From: Actinoplanes lutulentus
Lineage (GTDB): Bacteria; Actinomycetota; Actinomycetes; Mycobacteriales; Micromonosporaceae
DNA length: 64,000 nucleotides
Assembly: GCF_003259845.1 (NCBI RefSeq)
Contig: NZ_QLMJ01000011.1
Coordinates: 62,001 to 126,000 of the forward strand
Direction: 5' to 3'
The notes below the pieces were generated by a model. The model worked only from the letters and a program-made list of their open reading frames with translations, had not been told where the DNA came from and searched no databases. A program made the position numbers and the translations under genes. Of the stretch, positions 14,796 to 25,143 are shown piece by piece; within the stretch, counting starts at the first letter, position 1, and each line of letters begins with the position of its first letter.

Positions 14796-17700
14796 GCACC
14801 GGCGGAGCCCCTTTCACCGACCGGCGGCGGGCGGCGGCGCTGCGCGCGTACCTGCTGCGGCTCGCGCCGGCGCTCACCGCGGGGTGGGAGCCGACCGGCG
14901 ACCGCGACGACTTCGGCTCGGCGCTGCTGGAGATCGCGAGCCGGCTGGCCGAGCAGACCACCCAGCGCCTGGACCGCACTGCCGAACGCGACGCGCTCGC
15001 CTTCTTCGACTTCCTCGGCCTGCCGCCGATGCCGCCGCGCGCCGCCACCGGGATCGTGGTGCTCACCCTCGCCGAGAAACATCCGCGCGCCGTGACCACC
15101 GCGCCACGCACCCAGATCAGCGCCGGCGAGGACGTCACCTTCGAGACGTTGCGGGGGCTGCGTGCCGTACCGGGGCGCATCGCCGACCTGATCGCCGTGG
15201 ACCCCGCCACCGACCGCATCGAACCCGGACCCGGGCTGGTCACCTCGGCGGTGCCGCCCCCGGTGCGGCCGCAGGCCTATCAGGTCGCCGCGTTCGCCAC
15301 CGCCGGGACCATCACCGTCCAGCTCGGCCCGGCAGCCGGGCTGGCCGCCGGTGACCTGCTACGCATCGACGGCCAGGTGTACCGGGTCGCCGGCACCGAC
15401 GGGAACGGCCTGGTCACCCTGGACGACCCGCTGGCCGCCGCGGCGAGCGCCGGCACGGTGGCCGAGCGGGTCGACGCGTTCACGTCGTTCCTGCTGCGCG
15501 ACCGGCAGCGGCACGCCTTCTACCTCGGCCACGCCGAGCTGTTCGACCTCGCCCAGCCGGCCACCGTGGTCGTCCGGTTCGCCCCGGCAGCGCTGGCCCG
15601 CGAGCTGACCGGCCTCGGCGTGACCTGGTCGATGTTCGGGGTCGCCGAGGACGAGAGTTCTCCGGCCTGGCACGACCTCACCCTCACCGGCGCGGGGGCC
15701 GGCGCTGGCGCCGGCTCGGGCTCCGAGATCGAGTTGCAGAAGTCGTGGACCGGCGCGATCGACGAGACCGAGGTCGCCGGGCGCAAGAACCGCTGGCTGC
15801 GTGCCCTGCTGCCCGGACCGGTGTCGCAGCCCACGAGCGCGTCACGGATCAGCCTCGCCGTCTCGTCCGCGACGACCCCGCCCGATCCCGCCGCCCCTGT
15901 TCCCGGCTCTGCCCCTGTTCCCGGCTCTGCCCCTGTTCCCGGCTCTGCCCCTGTTCCCGGCTCTGCCCCTGTTCTCGCCTCCGCGCCGGTCGAGGGCAGC
16001 CGGACCATCGTGCGGGCCGCGCACAACGGGACCCCGCTCTCCACCGCGCGCCGCTTCTACCCGCTGGGCCCCGAACCGCTGCGCTTCGACGTGTTCGCCC
16101 TAGCCGCGCCGGAGGCCCTCTCCAAGAAGGACGCCACCGTCACGGTCGAGGTCACCATGGCCGACGCCTCCCTGGTCAGCTTCCAGATCACCCCCGGCAC
16201 ACCGGACGACAGCGGGTACGGCGCCGGCGGCAACGGATATCTGCACCGGCTGTCCCGCGGCCCCGGCGGCGCCTTCCGCTGGCAGCAGCTGGACACCACC
16301 GGCGACGGCCGTCCGCTGCTGCTCGGCGGACCGCCCGCCGGCAGCGGGCTCCGCGGCCAGGCCGTCGACCTCGTGGTGATCCGCGACCGCGACGGCGGAC
16401 TCTGGGCCGCCCGCGTGCTACGCCCCGCCGCAGCGGCCGCCGCCGTCGACAGCACCGGCTGGAGGGCCCTGCCGGCGCTGCCCGGCGCCGGCCCGCGCCC
16501 GGTCGTCGTGCCCACCTTTCCCGGCGTGGTGCTGTTCGACGTCACGCAGGCGGCACCACACCTGCTGCCGGTCGACGACTTCGGCCGGGCGATGACCGCC
16601 GCGTGGCAACCCGCCCCCGCCGGACCCGACCTCACCGGCGACTGGGTCGTCATCCCGGTACAGAACACCGGATGGCCGCACGCGCCGGCCGGCACCGGGC
16701 TGGACATCGTGGCGATCGACACCGCGGGCATGCTCTGGCTCGGCACCTCCGCCCTCGACGACCCGCTCAACCTCGCCTGGGAACCCCTCGGCGCCGCCGG
16801 GGTCACCGCCGCCACCGACGTACGCCCGGCCGCCACCCGGTACCGCGCCGACGGCGAGGACCGGCTGTGGGTCGCCTACACCGAGGCCGACGGTGACGAG
16901 CGCCGGCTGCGCGGAGTGATCCGGGCCAGCCAGGTGAACCAGCACGTGGCGGCTGATGACGGCGTCGCGGCCGGCACCACGCTGCACGCCGGACCGGCCA
17001 CCGGCCTCGGCATCGGCGGGCACCCGGTGACCGCCGGCCTGCGCTCGCCCGGCGAAGCCCTGCTCTGGCTCGGCGCCGACCGGACCATGACCATCCCGCT
17101 GACCGGCACCACCAGCACCGGGCAGCCGCTGCTGCTCGGCGGGGCGGACGCCACCGAACTGGTCGTCCCGGTCACCGGGGAACGCCTGCTGCGTACCCCG
17201 GTCACCTTCCCGGTCGCCGATTACACCCTGCACGACGGCATCGAGCACACCGACCGCGACGTCGCCCACCACGCCGAACTCACCACCGACCCGCAGGACC
17301 CGGCCTCCTCCACCATGTTGCGGATCAAGGAGTCCGTCCGGATCAAGGACGGCAACCTGCGCGTCTACCAGATCGACCAGCCGCTGACCGACGCCACGAC
17401 CGTCCGGCTGCTGCGCCTGCTGCAGCCCACCTCCACGCTGGTGCTCACCGGCAGCTTCCCCGCGGCCGGCGACCGGCGCCGGCTCCAGCTCGACGCCCGG
17501 GACGTCAAGTTCACCCGGGCCAGCACGGTCCTCACCGTCTACCGGCTGATCATCGGCAACGCCAGCTACCGGGTCGTACGGATCCGGGCCGGCCGTGTCG
17601 CCGAACTCGATCAGGACGTCGCCGGTTCCGATCCGGCGCCCGTCTACCTGCCCGCCGAGCAGCAGCGCGAGGCCGCGGCCACCGGCGCCGACCGGCGTAC

Positions 17701-19777
17701 CCTCGCCGAGATCGGCATCGACGCGGTCGCCGGGCCGCCCGCCGGCCTCGACTTCGGACCACCCGCCGGCCCCCGCGTCCAGCCGATGCTGCTGCAGGAA
17801 CGCAACGGCGGCACCGTCTGGGCCCGGCTGGGCGAACCCTGGGCAAGCCCGCCGCCCGATCAGGGCCGGGTCGTCGTCCTCGGCCCGCCCGACCAGCACA
17901 CCTTCCTCGTGGACGCGTTCCAGCGCGGGTACCAGAACCCCGAGCTGTCCTGGGAGTTCTTCGACGGGCGCGGCTGGCGCCCGCTCGAAAAGGACTTCGC
18001 CGACAGCACCCAGCACCTGTCCACCAGCGGCCAGATCACCTTCACGGTGCCGGGCGACCTGCGGACCAGCGAGATCGGCGGGCAGACCGATTACTGGATC
18101 CGCGCCCGGCTGATCGGCGGCGACTACGGGCGGCCCCAGTTCGTCGTCACCGAAACCCCCGGCGCCGGCGGTGTCACCACACAGACCATCACCGTCGACA
18201 CCAGCGACCTGCACCCACCGGAGATCCTCGCCATCGAGGCCACCTTCGTGCTCGACGACCGGATCGCCCCGCAGATCGTGCTGGTGGAGAACAACCTCGA
18301 CATCCGCGACGAGACCGCCGCCGCGGCCTCGGCCGCCGCCCGCTTCGACCTGTTCACCGGTGCGTCCGCGGTGGCCGGCGAACGATCCCTGTACGCCGGG
18401 CTGACCGTCTCGCCCGGCGTCGAACCGGTCACGCTGTTCGCCGACACCGACGACCAGGACGGCGACACCGCACTCGTCGCCGACCTGCGTACCCCGGACG
18501 GCTGGCGCACGCTGCCGGTCGACGACCGGACCCGCGCCCTGCGCCGCCGGGGCCTTGTCACCGTGACGTTCGACATCGCCCCCACACCGGTCCGGCTCTT
18601 CGGCCGGGAACGGATCTGGCTGCGCCTGCGCCCGGCCGCCGACGGCACCGCCACCGGCACACCGTGGGCGCCGGTCGTGCACCGGCTGCTGCTCAACGCC
18701 GCCCCGATCACCCACGCCCGCACCGTGCCCAGCGAGATCGTCGGGTCGAGCCTCGGCCAGCCCGGGCTCACCCTGCGCCTGGCCGAATCACCGGTCCTGC
18801 CGGACAGCGTCGAGTTACGCGTACGCGAGGACCTCGACGCGGAGGACCCGGCCCGGCTCACCGTCGTCACCGACCGGGAACGCTTCCCCGGCAGCTGGGT
18901 GCTGTGGCAGCGGACCGACAGCCTGGCCGGCCACGACGGCGGCGCCCGCGTCTACCTGCTCGACCCAGCGATCGGCGAACTGCGCTTCGGCGACGGGCGC
19001 ACCGGGAAGATCCCACCGGCCGGGCGCGACAACATCCGCTGCTTCCGGTACCAGCAGGGCGGCGGCGCCGGCGGGAACCTGCCCGCATGGTCGCCGGCCC
19101 GGCTCATTTCCGCGGTCGAGGGCGCCGACACCGTCGTGCTCCCGGTCGACACCGCAGGCGGATTCAGCGTCGCGGCCGCCGAGTCGCTGCTCGCCACCGC
19201 ACCGCACCGCCTGCGGCACGCCGGCCGGGCCCTGACCGTCACCGACGTCGAAGCCCTCGCCGTCGCCTCCTCCTCCGACATCGTCCGGGCCCGCTGCGAA
19301 CGCCCGGACCGGCCCGGCGACCCACTGCGCGTCACCGTCGCGGTCCGCGGCCGCGACCGCTGCCCACACCCCACCCTCGCCCAGCGCGACGCCGTCGCGA
19401 CCGCCGTCCGCGACGCCGGCTGGGGCGGGCTCACCCCGGATTCGGTACGCGTGACCGGCCCGGCCTGGACACCCACCACGGTCGCCGTCGAGCTCACCGC
19501 ACCCGGCGACCGGCTCGCCGAGGTCCACACCGGCGCGCATGCCGCCCTGCTCGGGTTCCTCGACCCGGTCACCGGCGGCCCGGACGGCACCGGCTGGCCG
19601 TTCGGACGCCACCCGACCCGCAGCGACCTGATCCACGCGCTCAGCCAGGTGCCCGGCCTGGACAGGATCACCGGCGTCACGGTCACCCCGCCCGGGCCGC
19701 TGCCCGCCGACGCGCTGATCTGCACCGGCGCGGACAGCATCACGGTCGCCGTCACCGCCGAGGAGGCCACACCGTGA
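14792..19777 (+). CDS. Large eCIS baseplate J-type protein (Afp11-like) with propeller-like insert
   Basis: A 1661-residue baseplate wedge protein starting at GTG 14792. The N-terminus (FGSALLEIASRLAEQTTQRL, AFFDFLGLPPMPPRAATGIV) and C-terminal half (GELRFGDGRTGKIPPAGRDN, RYQQGGGAGGNLPAWSPARL, RCERPDRPGDPLRVTVAVRG) are typical of putative baseplate assembly proteins of eCIS. Between them, after a tandem PVPGSA linker (about residues 368-396), residues ~470-760 carry repeated GLWAAR/MLWLGTS/RLWVAY motifs that look like beta-propeller blades. This insert makes the protein longer than I would expect for the family. The stop overlaps the next gene by 4 bp. Confidence 0.9.
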   Translation: MSTGGAPFTDRRRAAALRAYLLRLAPALTAGWEPTGDRDDFGSALLEIASRLAEQTTQRLDRTAERDALAFFDFLGLPPMPPRAATGIVVLTLAEKHPRAVTTAPRTQISAGEDVTFETLRGLRAVPGRIADLIAVDPATDRIEPGPGLVTSAVPPPVRPQAYQVAAFATAGTITVQLGPAAGLAAGDLLRIDGQVYRVAGTDGNGLVTLDDPLAAAASAGTVAERVDAFTSFLLRDRQRHAFYLGHAELFDLAQPATVVVRFAPAALARELTGLGVTWSMFGVAEDESSPAWHDLTLTGAGAGAGAGSGSEIELQKSWTGAIDETEVAGRKNRWLRALLPGPVSQPTSASRISLAVSSATTPPDPAAPVPGSAPVPGSAPVPGSAPVPGSAPVLASAPVEGSRTIVRAAHNGTPLSTARRFYPLGPEPLRFDVFALAAPEALSKKDATVTVEVTMADASLVSFQITPGTPDDSGYGAGGNGYLHRLSRGPGGAFRWQQLDTTGDGRPLLLGGPPAGSGLRGQAVDLVVIRDRDGGLWAARVLRPAAAAAAVDSTGWRALPALPGAGPRPVVVPTFPGVVLFDVTQAAPHLLPVDDFGRAMTAAWQPAPAGPDLTGDWVVIPVQNTGWPHAPAGTGLDIVAIDTAGMLWLGTSALDDPLNLAWEPLGAAGVTAATDVRPAATRYRADGEDRLWVAYTEADGDERRLRGVIRASQVNQHVAADDGVAAGTTLHAGPATGLGIGGHPVTAGLRSPGEALLWLGADRTMTIPLTGTTSTGQPLLLGGADATELVVPVTGERLLRTPVTFPVADYTLHDGIEHTDRDVAHHAELTTDPQDPASSTMLRIKESVRIKDGNLRVYQIDQPLTDATTVRLLRLLQPTSTLVLTGSFPAAGDRRRLQLDARDVKFTRASTVLTVYRLIIGNASYRVVRIRAGRVAELDQDVAGSDPAPVYLPAEQQREAAATGADRRTLAEIGIDAVAGPPAGLDFGPPAGPRVQPMLLQERNGGTVWARLGEPWASPPPDQGRVVVLGPPDQHTFLVDAFQRGYQNPELSWEFFDGRGWRPLEKDFADSTQHLSTSGQITFTVPGDLRTSEIGGQTDYWIRARLIGGDYGRPQFVVTETPGAGGVTTQTITVDTSDLHPPEILAIEATFVLDDRIAPQIVLVENNLDIRDETAAAASAAARFDLFTGASAVAGERSLYAGLTVSPGVEPVTLFADTDDQDGDTALVADLRTPDGWRTLPVDDRTRALRRRGLVTVTFDIAPTPVRLFGRERIWLRLRPAADGTATGTPWAPVVHRLLLNAAPITHARTVPSEIVGSSLGQPGLTLRLAESPVLPDSVELRVREDLDAEDPARLTVVTDRERFPGSWVLWQRTDSLAGHDGGARVYLLDPAIGELRFGDGRTGKIPPAGRDNIRCFRYQQGGGAGGNLPAWSPARLISAVEGADTVVLPVDTAGGFSVAAAESLLATAPHRLRHAGRALTVTDVEALAVASSSDIVRARCERPDRPGDPLRVTVAVRGRDRCPHPTLAQRDAVATAVRDAGWGGLTPDSVRVTGPAWTPTTVAVELTAPGDRLAEVHTGAHAALLGFLDPVTGGPDGTGWPFGRHPTRSDLIHALSQVPGLDRITGVTVTPPGPLPADALICTGADSITVAVTAEEATP
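15893..15980 (+). repeat. 18-bp tandem repeat encoding PVPGSA linker
   Basis: Four perfect 18-bp copies (GCCCCTGTTCCCGGCTCT, beginning at 15893, 15911, 15929 and 15947) and a decayed fifth. In frame, it encodes (APVPGS)n in the large baseplate protein. A copy-number-variable flexible hinge before the propeller-like insert. Confidence 0.9.
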
Positions 19778-21648
19778 CCGATCCGACCAGCGCCGTGACG
19801 CCCGCCCTCGACGACATCGCCTTCGATCAGCTCGTCGAGCGCTCCCGCGCCCTCATCCCCCGGTACGCCCCCGACTGGACCGACCACAACCTGCACGACC
19901 CCGGCATGACCCTGATCGACCTGTTCGCCTGGATCGTCGACCAGCAGGTCTACCGGGCCGGATTCGTCGGCGGACGCCACCAGCGCGCCTTCGCCGCCCT
20001 GCTCGGCAGCCACCCGGACGGCCCCGCCGCGGCCACCGGGATGATCTGGCCGGACCGCCGGATCGCCGCGGCACGGGAACTGGCCGCCGGCACGGCAGTC
20101 ACCTGCCCGGCCCACCCCGACCTGGGCTTCGTGCTCGACCGTGACCTCTTCCTGCCTCCGGTCACGATCACCGGCGCGGTGCTGTCCACCCCGGCGGGCC
20201 CGGTCGTGCTCCCGCCGCCGGGTCCCGGCAGTGGCGCCCTCGTGCTCGGCTCCACGCTGCGCCTGCTCTTCGACGGACCACTCGGCTCCGCGGACCGGGA
20301 ACGCCACGTCGCGCTCGGCTTCGACCTGCTCGCACCGCCCGGCGAACCACCCGCCACGACCGGCCGCCCCTGGGGCCCGGTGCGGTACGCCTACCGGGCC
20401 GGCGACCCCGGCCCCGACTTCGACGCCGACTTGGACTTCGACTTCGTCGATGCCGCTGTCGTGCACGACGGCACCGGTGGCCTGTCGCGCAGCGGCGTCG
20501 TCGTGCTGGAGATCCCCCGGCAGGCACCGGCGGCCGGCAGCCGCCTGCGGATCTCGATCCAGCACGGCCTGTTCCCGGCACTGCCGCAGATCCGCGACGT
20601 CCGCGTCAACGTCCTGCCGCTCGTGCAGCGCGCCCACCTGCCGCGTGCCCGGTTCGACCAGCTCGGCACCGGCCTGCCGGACCAGGAGATCCCGTTCGAC
20701 GCGACCGGGCTCGTACCCCCGCCGGACCGGCCGCACGGGCCGGCCCTGGAGATCGACGTCGACGGCGAACGCTGGCACGAACAGCCCGGCCTGACCCGGT
20801 CCGGTCCCGGCGACCCGCACTACGTGCTGCGGCCCGGCCGGATCGTCTTCGGCAACGGCGTGAACGGGCGCCGGCCCGCCGCCGGGGCGCAGATCGCGCA
20901 CACCACCCTGGCCCGTACCGCCGGCCCGGCCGGGAACCTGCGGCCCGGCCAGCGCTGGACGGTGCCGGCACTCGACGAGGACGGCGCCGGGTACGGGCGC
21001 AACCGGCACGCCCTGGCCGGCGGCCGCAGCACCAGCGCCGCCGCCGAGGTGACCGGCGCGGCCCGTGACGCCGCCACACGACGAGCCGCCCTGCTCACCG
21101 ACGAGGACCTGGCCCACGCCGCGCTGAGCCTGCCGGGAATGGCCGTGCAGCGTGCCCACGTCCTGGCAGGACACGACCCGCGGCTGCCGGGAGTGCTGGT
21201 CGCCGGGGCGCGGACCCTTGTGGTCGTACCCCATCAGGAGGCCGGCCCGGCAGGGCCGGGAGCCGACCGGTGGGTTGCCGCGATCGCGGCCCGGCTGGAG
21301 CCACGGCGGGTGCTGGGGGAACGGCTGATCGTGATGCGGCCCGTCCTGATCGGCGCCGACCTGCGGATACGGATCGTCGCACGGCCGGGCACGGTCGCCG
21401 CCGATGTCGAGTCCGCCGTCGAACAGGCCCTGCGCGACCATCTGTCACCGCAACGCCGGGCCCTCGGCCGCGAACTGACCGCGGCCGAGGTCACCGCCGT
21501 CGCCGCCGCCGTGCCGGGCGTGGCCGACGTGCCACTGGCCCGGATCGCACCGGCCGGCTCCGGCACCTCCGGGCCCGTGCCCGCACCACGCCACGGCCTG
21601 GTCACCGCCGCCGCCATCAGCGTCACCACCGGCACGGCGGGAGGCTGA
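19774..21648 (+). CDS. eCIS baseplate J-type protein (Afp12-like)
   Basis: A 624-residue protein starting at GTG 19774, coupled to the previous stop. The N-terminus (FDQLVERSRALIPRYAPDWT, DHNLHDPGMTLIDLFAWIVD) is the conserved opening of eCIS putative baseplate proteins. The C-terminal part (PGNLRPGQRWTVPAL, ALLTDEDLAHAALSLPGMAV, VRAHVLAGHDPRLPGVLVAG, VESAVEQALRDHLSPQRRAL) corresponds to baseplate J domains. With the 1661-residue protein it should make the wedge heterodimer around the spike. Confidence 0.92.
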   Translation: MTDPTSAVTPALDDIAFDQLVERSRALIPRYAPDWTDHNLHDPGMTLIDLFAWIVDQQVYRAGFVGGRHQRAFAALLGSHPDGPAAATGMIWPDRRIAAARELAAGTAVTCPAHPDLGFVLDRDLFLPPVTITGAVLSTPAGPVVLPPPGPGSGALVLGSTLRLLFDGPLGSADRERHVALGFDLLAPPGEPPATTGRPWGPVRYAYRAGDPGPDFDADLDFDFVDAAVVHDGTGGLSRSGVVVLEIPRQAPAAGSRLRISIQHGLFPALPQIRDVRVNVLPLVQRAHLPRARFDQLGTGLPDQEIPFDATGLVPPPDRPHGPALEIDVDGERWHEQPGLTRSGPGDPHYVLRPGRIVFGNGVNGRRPAAGAQIAHTTLARTAGPAGNLRPGQRWTVPALDEDGAGYGRNRHALAGGRSTSAAAEVTGAARDAATRRAALLTDEDLAHAALSLPGMAVQRAHVLAGHDPRLPGVLVAGARTLVVVPHQEAGPAGPGADRWVAAIAARLEPRRVLGERLIVMRPVLIGADLRIRIVARPGTVAADVESAVEQALRDHLSPQRRALGRELTAAEVTAVAAAVPGVADVPLARIAPAGSGTSGPVPAPRHGLVTAAAISVTTGTAGG

Positions 21649-21652
21649 TCGC

Positions 21653-23713
21653 GTGCTCGTCGACTTTCATCAGGCCGCGCACTGGCGGGCCGGCGTGCGG
21701 CACAATCTGAGCGCCCAGGGTGACCGGCTGGTCGTCCCCGGACCGCTCGGCGTCGAGCCGCTGCCCGGCACCGGGCCCGCCGACGCAGGAGCACTAATCG
21801 CCGACACCGGGCACGGCATGCTCTGGCTGCGGCCACACACCCGCGAGCTGATCCACCGCACCCCTGCGGCCGTGGTCGAGCGCGGCATCCTGCACGGACG
21901 CGGACCGGCCCGGCGCTTCGCCGCCGGGCGCACGATCCTGTGGGTGCTGGCCGGGAACCGGCTGGACCGCTACGACGCCTCCACCCTCCAGCGGCTCAGC
22001 CCGGCCGAACTCACCCCGCGATGGTGGGTCGCGGACCTCGTCGCCGGTGGCGACGACGACGTCTGGCTGGTCGCGACCGGCCCGGGCGGGCGCTGGCGGC
22101 TGCGCAACCTGGACCGCTGGGGCCGGCCGTGCCGGGACCCGATCGATGTCAGCGACGCCGGACGGTACCTGCGATTGGCCGCCACCGCCGACCGGACCCG
22201 TCTCGTCCTGATCGACCCGCTCGAATCCAGCGCCGCGCTCGTCGTCAGCACCCGCGACGCGGCCACCACCGCGATCAGCCTCGACCCGGTGCACCACCAC
22301 CGGCCCACTTTGCTCGCCGCCGGCGCGCGCATCCACCTGCTGACCAGCCTCGACGCGGCCGGCACCACCGTGCACCAGGTCGTCGACCCGGACAACGGGC
22401 AGATCGACGACCACCAGGAACTACGGGTGCCGCCCTCGCTCGGCAGCCCGCGGTCGCTCACCGGCACGCTGCTGCTCGGCTGCACCCGGGGTCTGGGCCG
22501 GATCGTCGCGCGCGACTCCGCACCGGACCGGCAGTCCACGTTCATCACGCCCGCGCTGCTCGCCCCCGCCGGGCCACCCGCCGGATGGAACCGGGCCGAG
22601 GCCGACGTGCTGCTTCCGGCCGGCACCTCGATGGAGCTGAACTGGGCATCCACCAGTGATCCGGTCCTGGCCGCGCGGGCCGGGCGGCTCCTCGCCGGAC
22701 CACCGGCGGCCGGGCTCGCCGACGACCTGGACGCGCTGCTGCCGTGGCATCCGGCGCCGATCAGCTACCCCGGCGGACACAGCGATGACGTCGAACGGCT
22801 CGCGATCTCCCTCGACGCCGTCGAGCACGGCACGCTCTGGCTGCGGATCAGGCTGCGTACCCCGCCGGGGCGTACCCCGCCGCAGCTCGTCCGCCTGCGG
22901 GCCGGCCACTCGCTGCCGGGATACGCCGGCGAGCTGCCCGCGCCGTACCGCGACGATCCGCGTACCGCCCCGCAGCTCGGACGCATCCTGGCGCCCTACG
23001 AGGTGCTCTTCGACGGCCTCGACGAGAAGCTCGCGGGGCTGCCGGACCGGATCGACCCGCGGACCGCCCCCGACGACTGGACCGGATATCTGCTGGGCTG
23101 GCTCGGTTTCCCGCCGCTCGGCGACCTGCCCGCCCCGATCCGGCGCGAGCTGCTGCGCCAGGCCGGGAGCATCCTGGAGCTGCGCGGCACCCGCGCCGGC
23201 CTGGAGCTGCTGCTCGACCTGGTCACCGGCGGCCGGGCGACGGTACGCGACTCCGCCGACGACCCGCCCTGCTGGGTGCTCGGACCGCCGGCCGCCGACG
23301 CCGCCGGTGCACCGCCGGCCCGCCTCGGCCACGACACCCTCGTGCTGGCGCAACAACCCGGGCCGGCTCGCGCCGGGGCCATCGTCGCCGGCACCACGCG
23401 GCTCGGCCACGGTTGCCCCGACCCGGCGCGGCTCACCGCCGAACGTGCCTCGCTGGTCACCGTCGAGCTGCACCGGGCGCGTGCGGTGGCGCCGATCGTC
23501 GAACGGCTGCTGCCCTCGTTCGTCCCCGCACACTGCCGGCTCCGGGTGGTGCACACCAGCGGGCCCGGAACCGGGCTGCGCCTGCGCAGCGACGACGACT
23601 GGCCGCTCGGCACCAGCACCCGGCTCGGCTACTGGCCGCTCGCCGCACCGGATCTGCCACCCGCCGTCCTCGACTCGGGCGCCCCGCTCAGCGCCGGACC
23701 CCGGCCGTCATGA
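21653..23713 (+). CDS. eCIS tail protein I-like protein with N-terminal propeller-like domain
   Basis: A 686-residue protein starting at GTG 21653. The C-terminal ~270 residues (LPAPYRDDPRTAPQLGRILA, PYEVLFDGLDEKLAGLPDRI, DDWTGYLLGWLGFPPLGDLP, LELLLDLVTGG) match the P2 gpI-type phage tail protein family found in eCIS. The N-terminal ~400 residues contain repeated blade-like strands (GMLWLRPHTRELIHR, TILWVLAGNRLDRYDASTLQ, DDVWLVATGPGGRWRLRNLD), which suggest a beta-propeller that could sit at the particle periphery and contact a target. It overlaps the following gene by 4 bp. Confidence 0.85.
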   Translation: MLVDFHQAAHWRAGVRHNLSAQGDRLVVPGPLGVEPLPGTGPADAGALIADTGHGMLWLRPHTRELIHRTPAAVVERGILHGRGPARRFAAGRTILWVLAGNRLDRYDASTLQRLSPAELTPRWWVADLVAGGDDDVWLVATGPGGRWRLRNLDRWGRPCRDPIDVSDAGRYLRLAATADRTRLVLIDPLESSAALVVSTRDAATTAISLDPVHHHRPTLLAAGARIHLLTSLDAAGTTVHQVVDPDNGQIDDHQELRVPPSLGSPRSLTGTLLLGCTRGLGRIVARDSAPDRQSTFITPALLAPAGPPAGWNRAEADVLLPAGTSMELNWASTSDPVLAARAGRLLAGPPAAGLADDLDALLPWHPAPISYPGGHSDDVERLAISLDAVEHGTLWLRIRLRTPPGRTPPQLVRLRAGHSLPGYAGELPAPYRDDPRTAPQLGRILAPYEVLFDGLDEKLAGLPDRIDPRTAPDDWTGYLLGWLGFPPLGDLPAPIRRELLRQAGSILELRGTRAGLELLLDLVTGGRATVRDSADDPPCWVLGPPAADAAGAPPARLGHDTLVLAQQPGPARAGAIVAGTTRLGHGCPDPARLTAERASLVTVELHRARAVAPIVERLLPSFVPAHCRLRVVHTSGPGTGLRLRSDDDWPLGTSTRLGYWPLAAPDLPPAVLDSGAPLSAGPRPS

Positions 23714-25128
23714 GCGTCATAGGAAGGATCGAATCCGTGCACAGCACCGACCTCGACCGGAGCGCCTGGTCACTCCGGCCGCATTTCACCCCCCGGCAGG
23801 CACTCACCGCCGAACAGCTCAACGCCGGCCTGGACGACGAGACGGCCCGGCAGCGGCTTCTCAACCAGGCAATACATGGGTACGGGGTGGTCCTCGGCCT
23901 GGGCCTGGTGACCGGCGACGACGGCTACCTCCACCTGCACGACGACTGCCTGGAGGTGACCGCCGGCCTGGCCCTGGACCGGCACGGGCGAATGCTCTAC
24001 TGGCCCGGCGGCCGCCTGCACCTCGACGACCTGGCCGGTCGGCCGCCCCGGCAGGAGGGCCACTACACCCTCTCCGTGCACTACGCGGCCCGGCCGCCGG
24101 CCGGCGACGACTGCCCGCCGGTGACCGAACGTTCCCGCTGGCGGGCCGAAAGCGTGGTCTTCACCCTGCGCCGGGGCTGCGACGACGCCGACCGGGGCTG
24201 CCCGCACCACCCGCGCGGCGCGTGCGTCGGCCGCGACGAATACCTGTGCCGGCGTACCGGCGGGCGGCCCGGTGACCTCGACGACACCGTGGCGGTCAGC
24301 GACGACGTGCCGTGGCTACGGCGGCGCCCGGGCCGGCTGGTCCCGGCGCCCGACGACGACTGGGTGTACGACCCGGACGGCGAGGTGGCCGTGCCGCTGG
24401 CCTGCGTGCGGATCTGCGATCTGGCCAACCGGCACGCCGGCGAGCACGACCACGACAACGAGGCGGAGGGCGGGTACGCCGGGCACGGCCACGAGCCGGG
24501 GCACGGCTACTGCCCGGTGCAGCCCGGCTCCTGCGAGGTACGCCCGTTCGTCTACCGCAACCCGCTGCTCTACGAGCTGGCCGACGGCTGTGACGTCCGC
24601 CTGCCCCGGGTGAACGAGATCTCCTGGCAGGACTGGATCGACGACGGCTGGCCGGCGAAGGTGCCGTGGGCCGATTTCCGGGAGCGGATCGAGGAAGGCC
24701 TGGAAATCCGGTTCAGCCGGCCGGTCCTGGTGAGCACCCTGCACGAGGCGAGCGTCTTCCTGACCGCCGTGGTCGCGCACCCCGACGTCGACTACGGCGA
24801 ACCCCGCCGGGTCCCCACCGGCTGGCAGGGGTACGACGGCGAGTGGCGCCCCGGCGTCGAACCGATCGGCGTCGACGAGGACCTCGCGTGGGGCGTACGC
24901 CTGCGACCCGCCGATGACTGGCTCGACGCCGAGGTGCGTGGCCGCCGGTCCAACCTGTTCGAAGGGGCGCATTTCGAGCTGACCGTCCGGGGCCAGCTGC
25001 TGCGCGACGAGTGCGGCCGGACACTCGACGCCCGGCCGGTCGGTGCCCGCGGACCCCGCGCCGCCCGGCCCGGCGGCGACTTCGTGTCCGTCTTCCAGGT
25101 CGCCGCGCGGCCCGCCGCAAACTACTGA
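23710..25128 (+). CDS. Conserved eCIS protein with Cys/His-rich insert (LTAEQ/GVVLGL family)
   Basis: A 472-residue protein. Residues 20-100 (HFTPRQALTAEQLNAGLDDE, IHGYGVVLGLGLVTGDDGYL, VTAGLALDRHGRMLYWPGG) match a motif common in late eCIS genes (LTAED...HGxGVVxGL...GxAxDxxGR), shared with the next gene. The middle is unusually rich in Cys and His (RRGCDDADRGCPHHPRGAC; a HDHD / HGHEPGH cluster near residues 255-275), hinting at metal binding. The C-terminal ~150 residues are beta-rich and may be a fibre or binding domain. No signal peptide. Function unknown; its place after the baseplate genes suggests a baseplate or surface component. Confidence 0.7.
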   Translation: MSVIGRIESVHSTDLDRSAWSLRPHFTPRQALTAEQLNAGLDDETARQRLLNQAIHGYGVVLGLGLVTGDDGYLHLHDDCLEVTAGLALDRHGRMLYWPGGRLHLDDLAGRPPRQEGHYTLSVHYAARPPAGDDCPPVTERSRWRAESVVFTLRRGCDDADRGCPHHPRGACVGRDEYLCRRTGGRPGDLDDTVAVSDDVPWLRRRPGRLVPAPDDDWVYDPDGEVAVPLACVRICDLANRHAGEHDHDNEAEGGYAGHGHEPGHGYCPVQPGSCEVRPFVYRNPLLYELADGCDVRLPRVNEISWQDWIDDGWPAKVPWADFRERIEEGLEIRFSRPVLVSTLHEASVFLTAVVAHPDVDYGEPRRVPTGWQGYDGEWRPGVEPIGVDEDLAWGVRLRPADDWLDAEVRGRRSNLFEGAHFELTVRGQLLRDECGRTLDARPVGARGPRAARPGGDFVSVFQVAARPAANY

Positions 25129-25143
25129 GATCGGAGCAAGACC

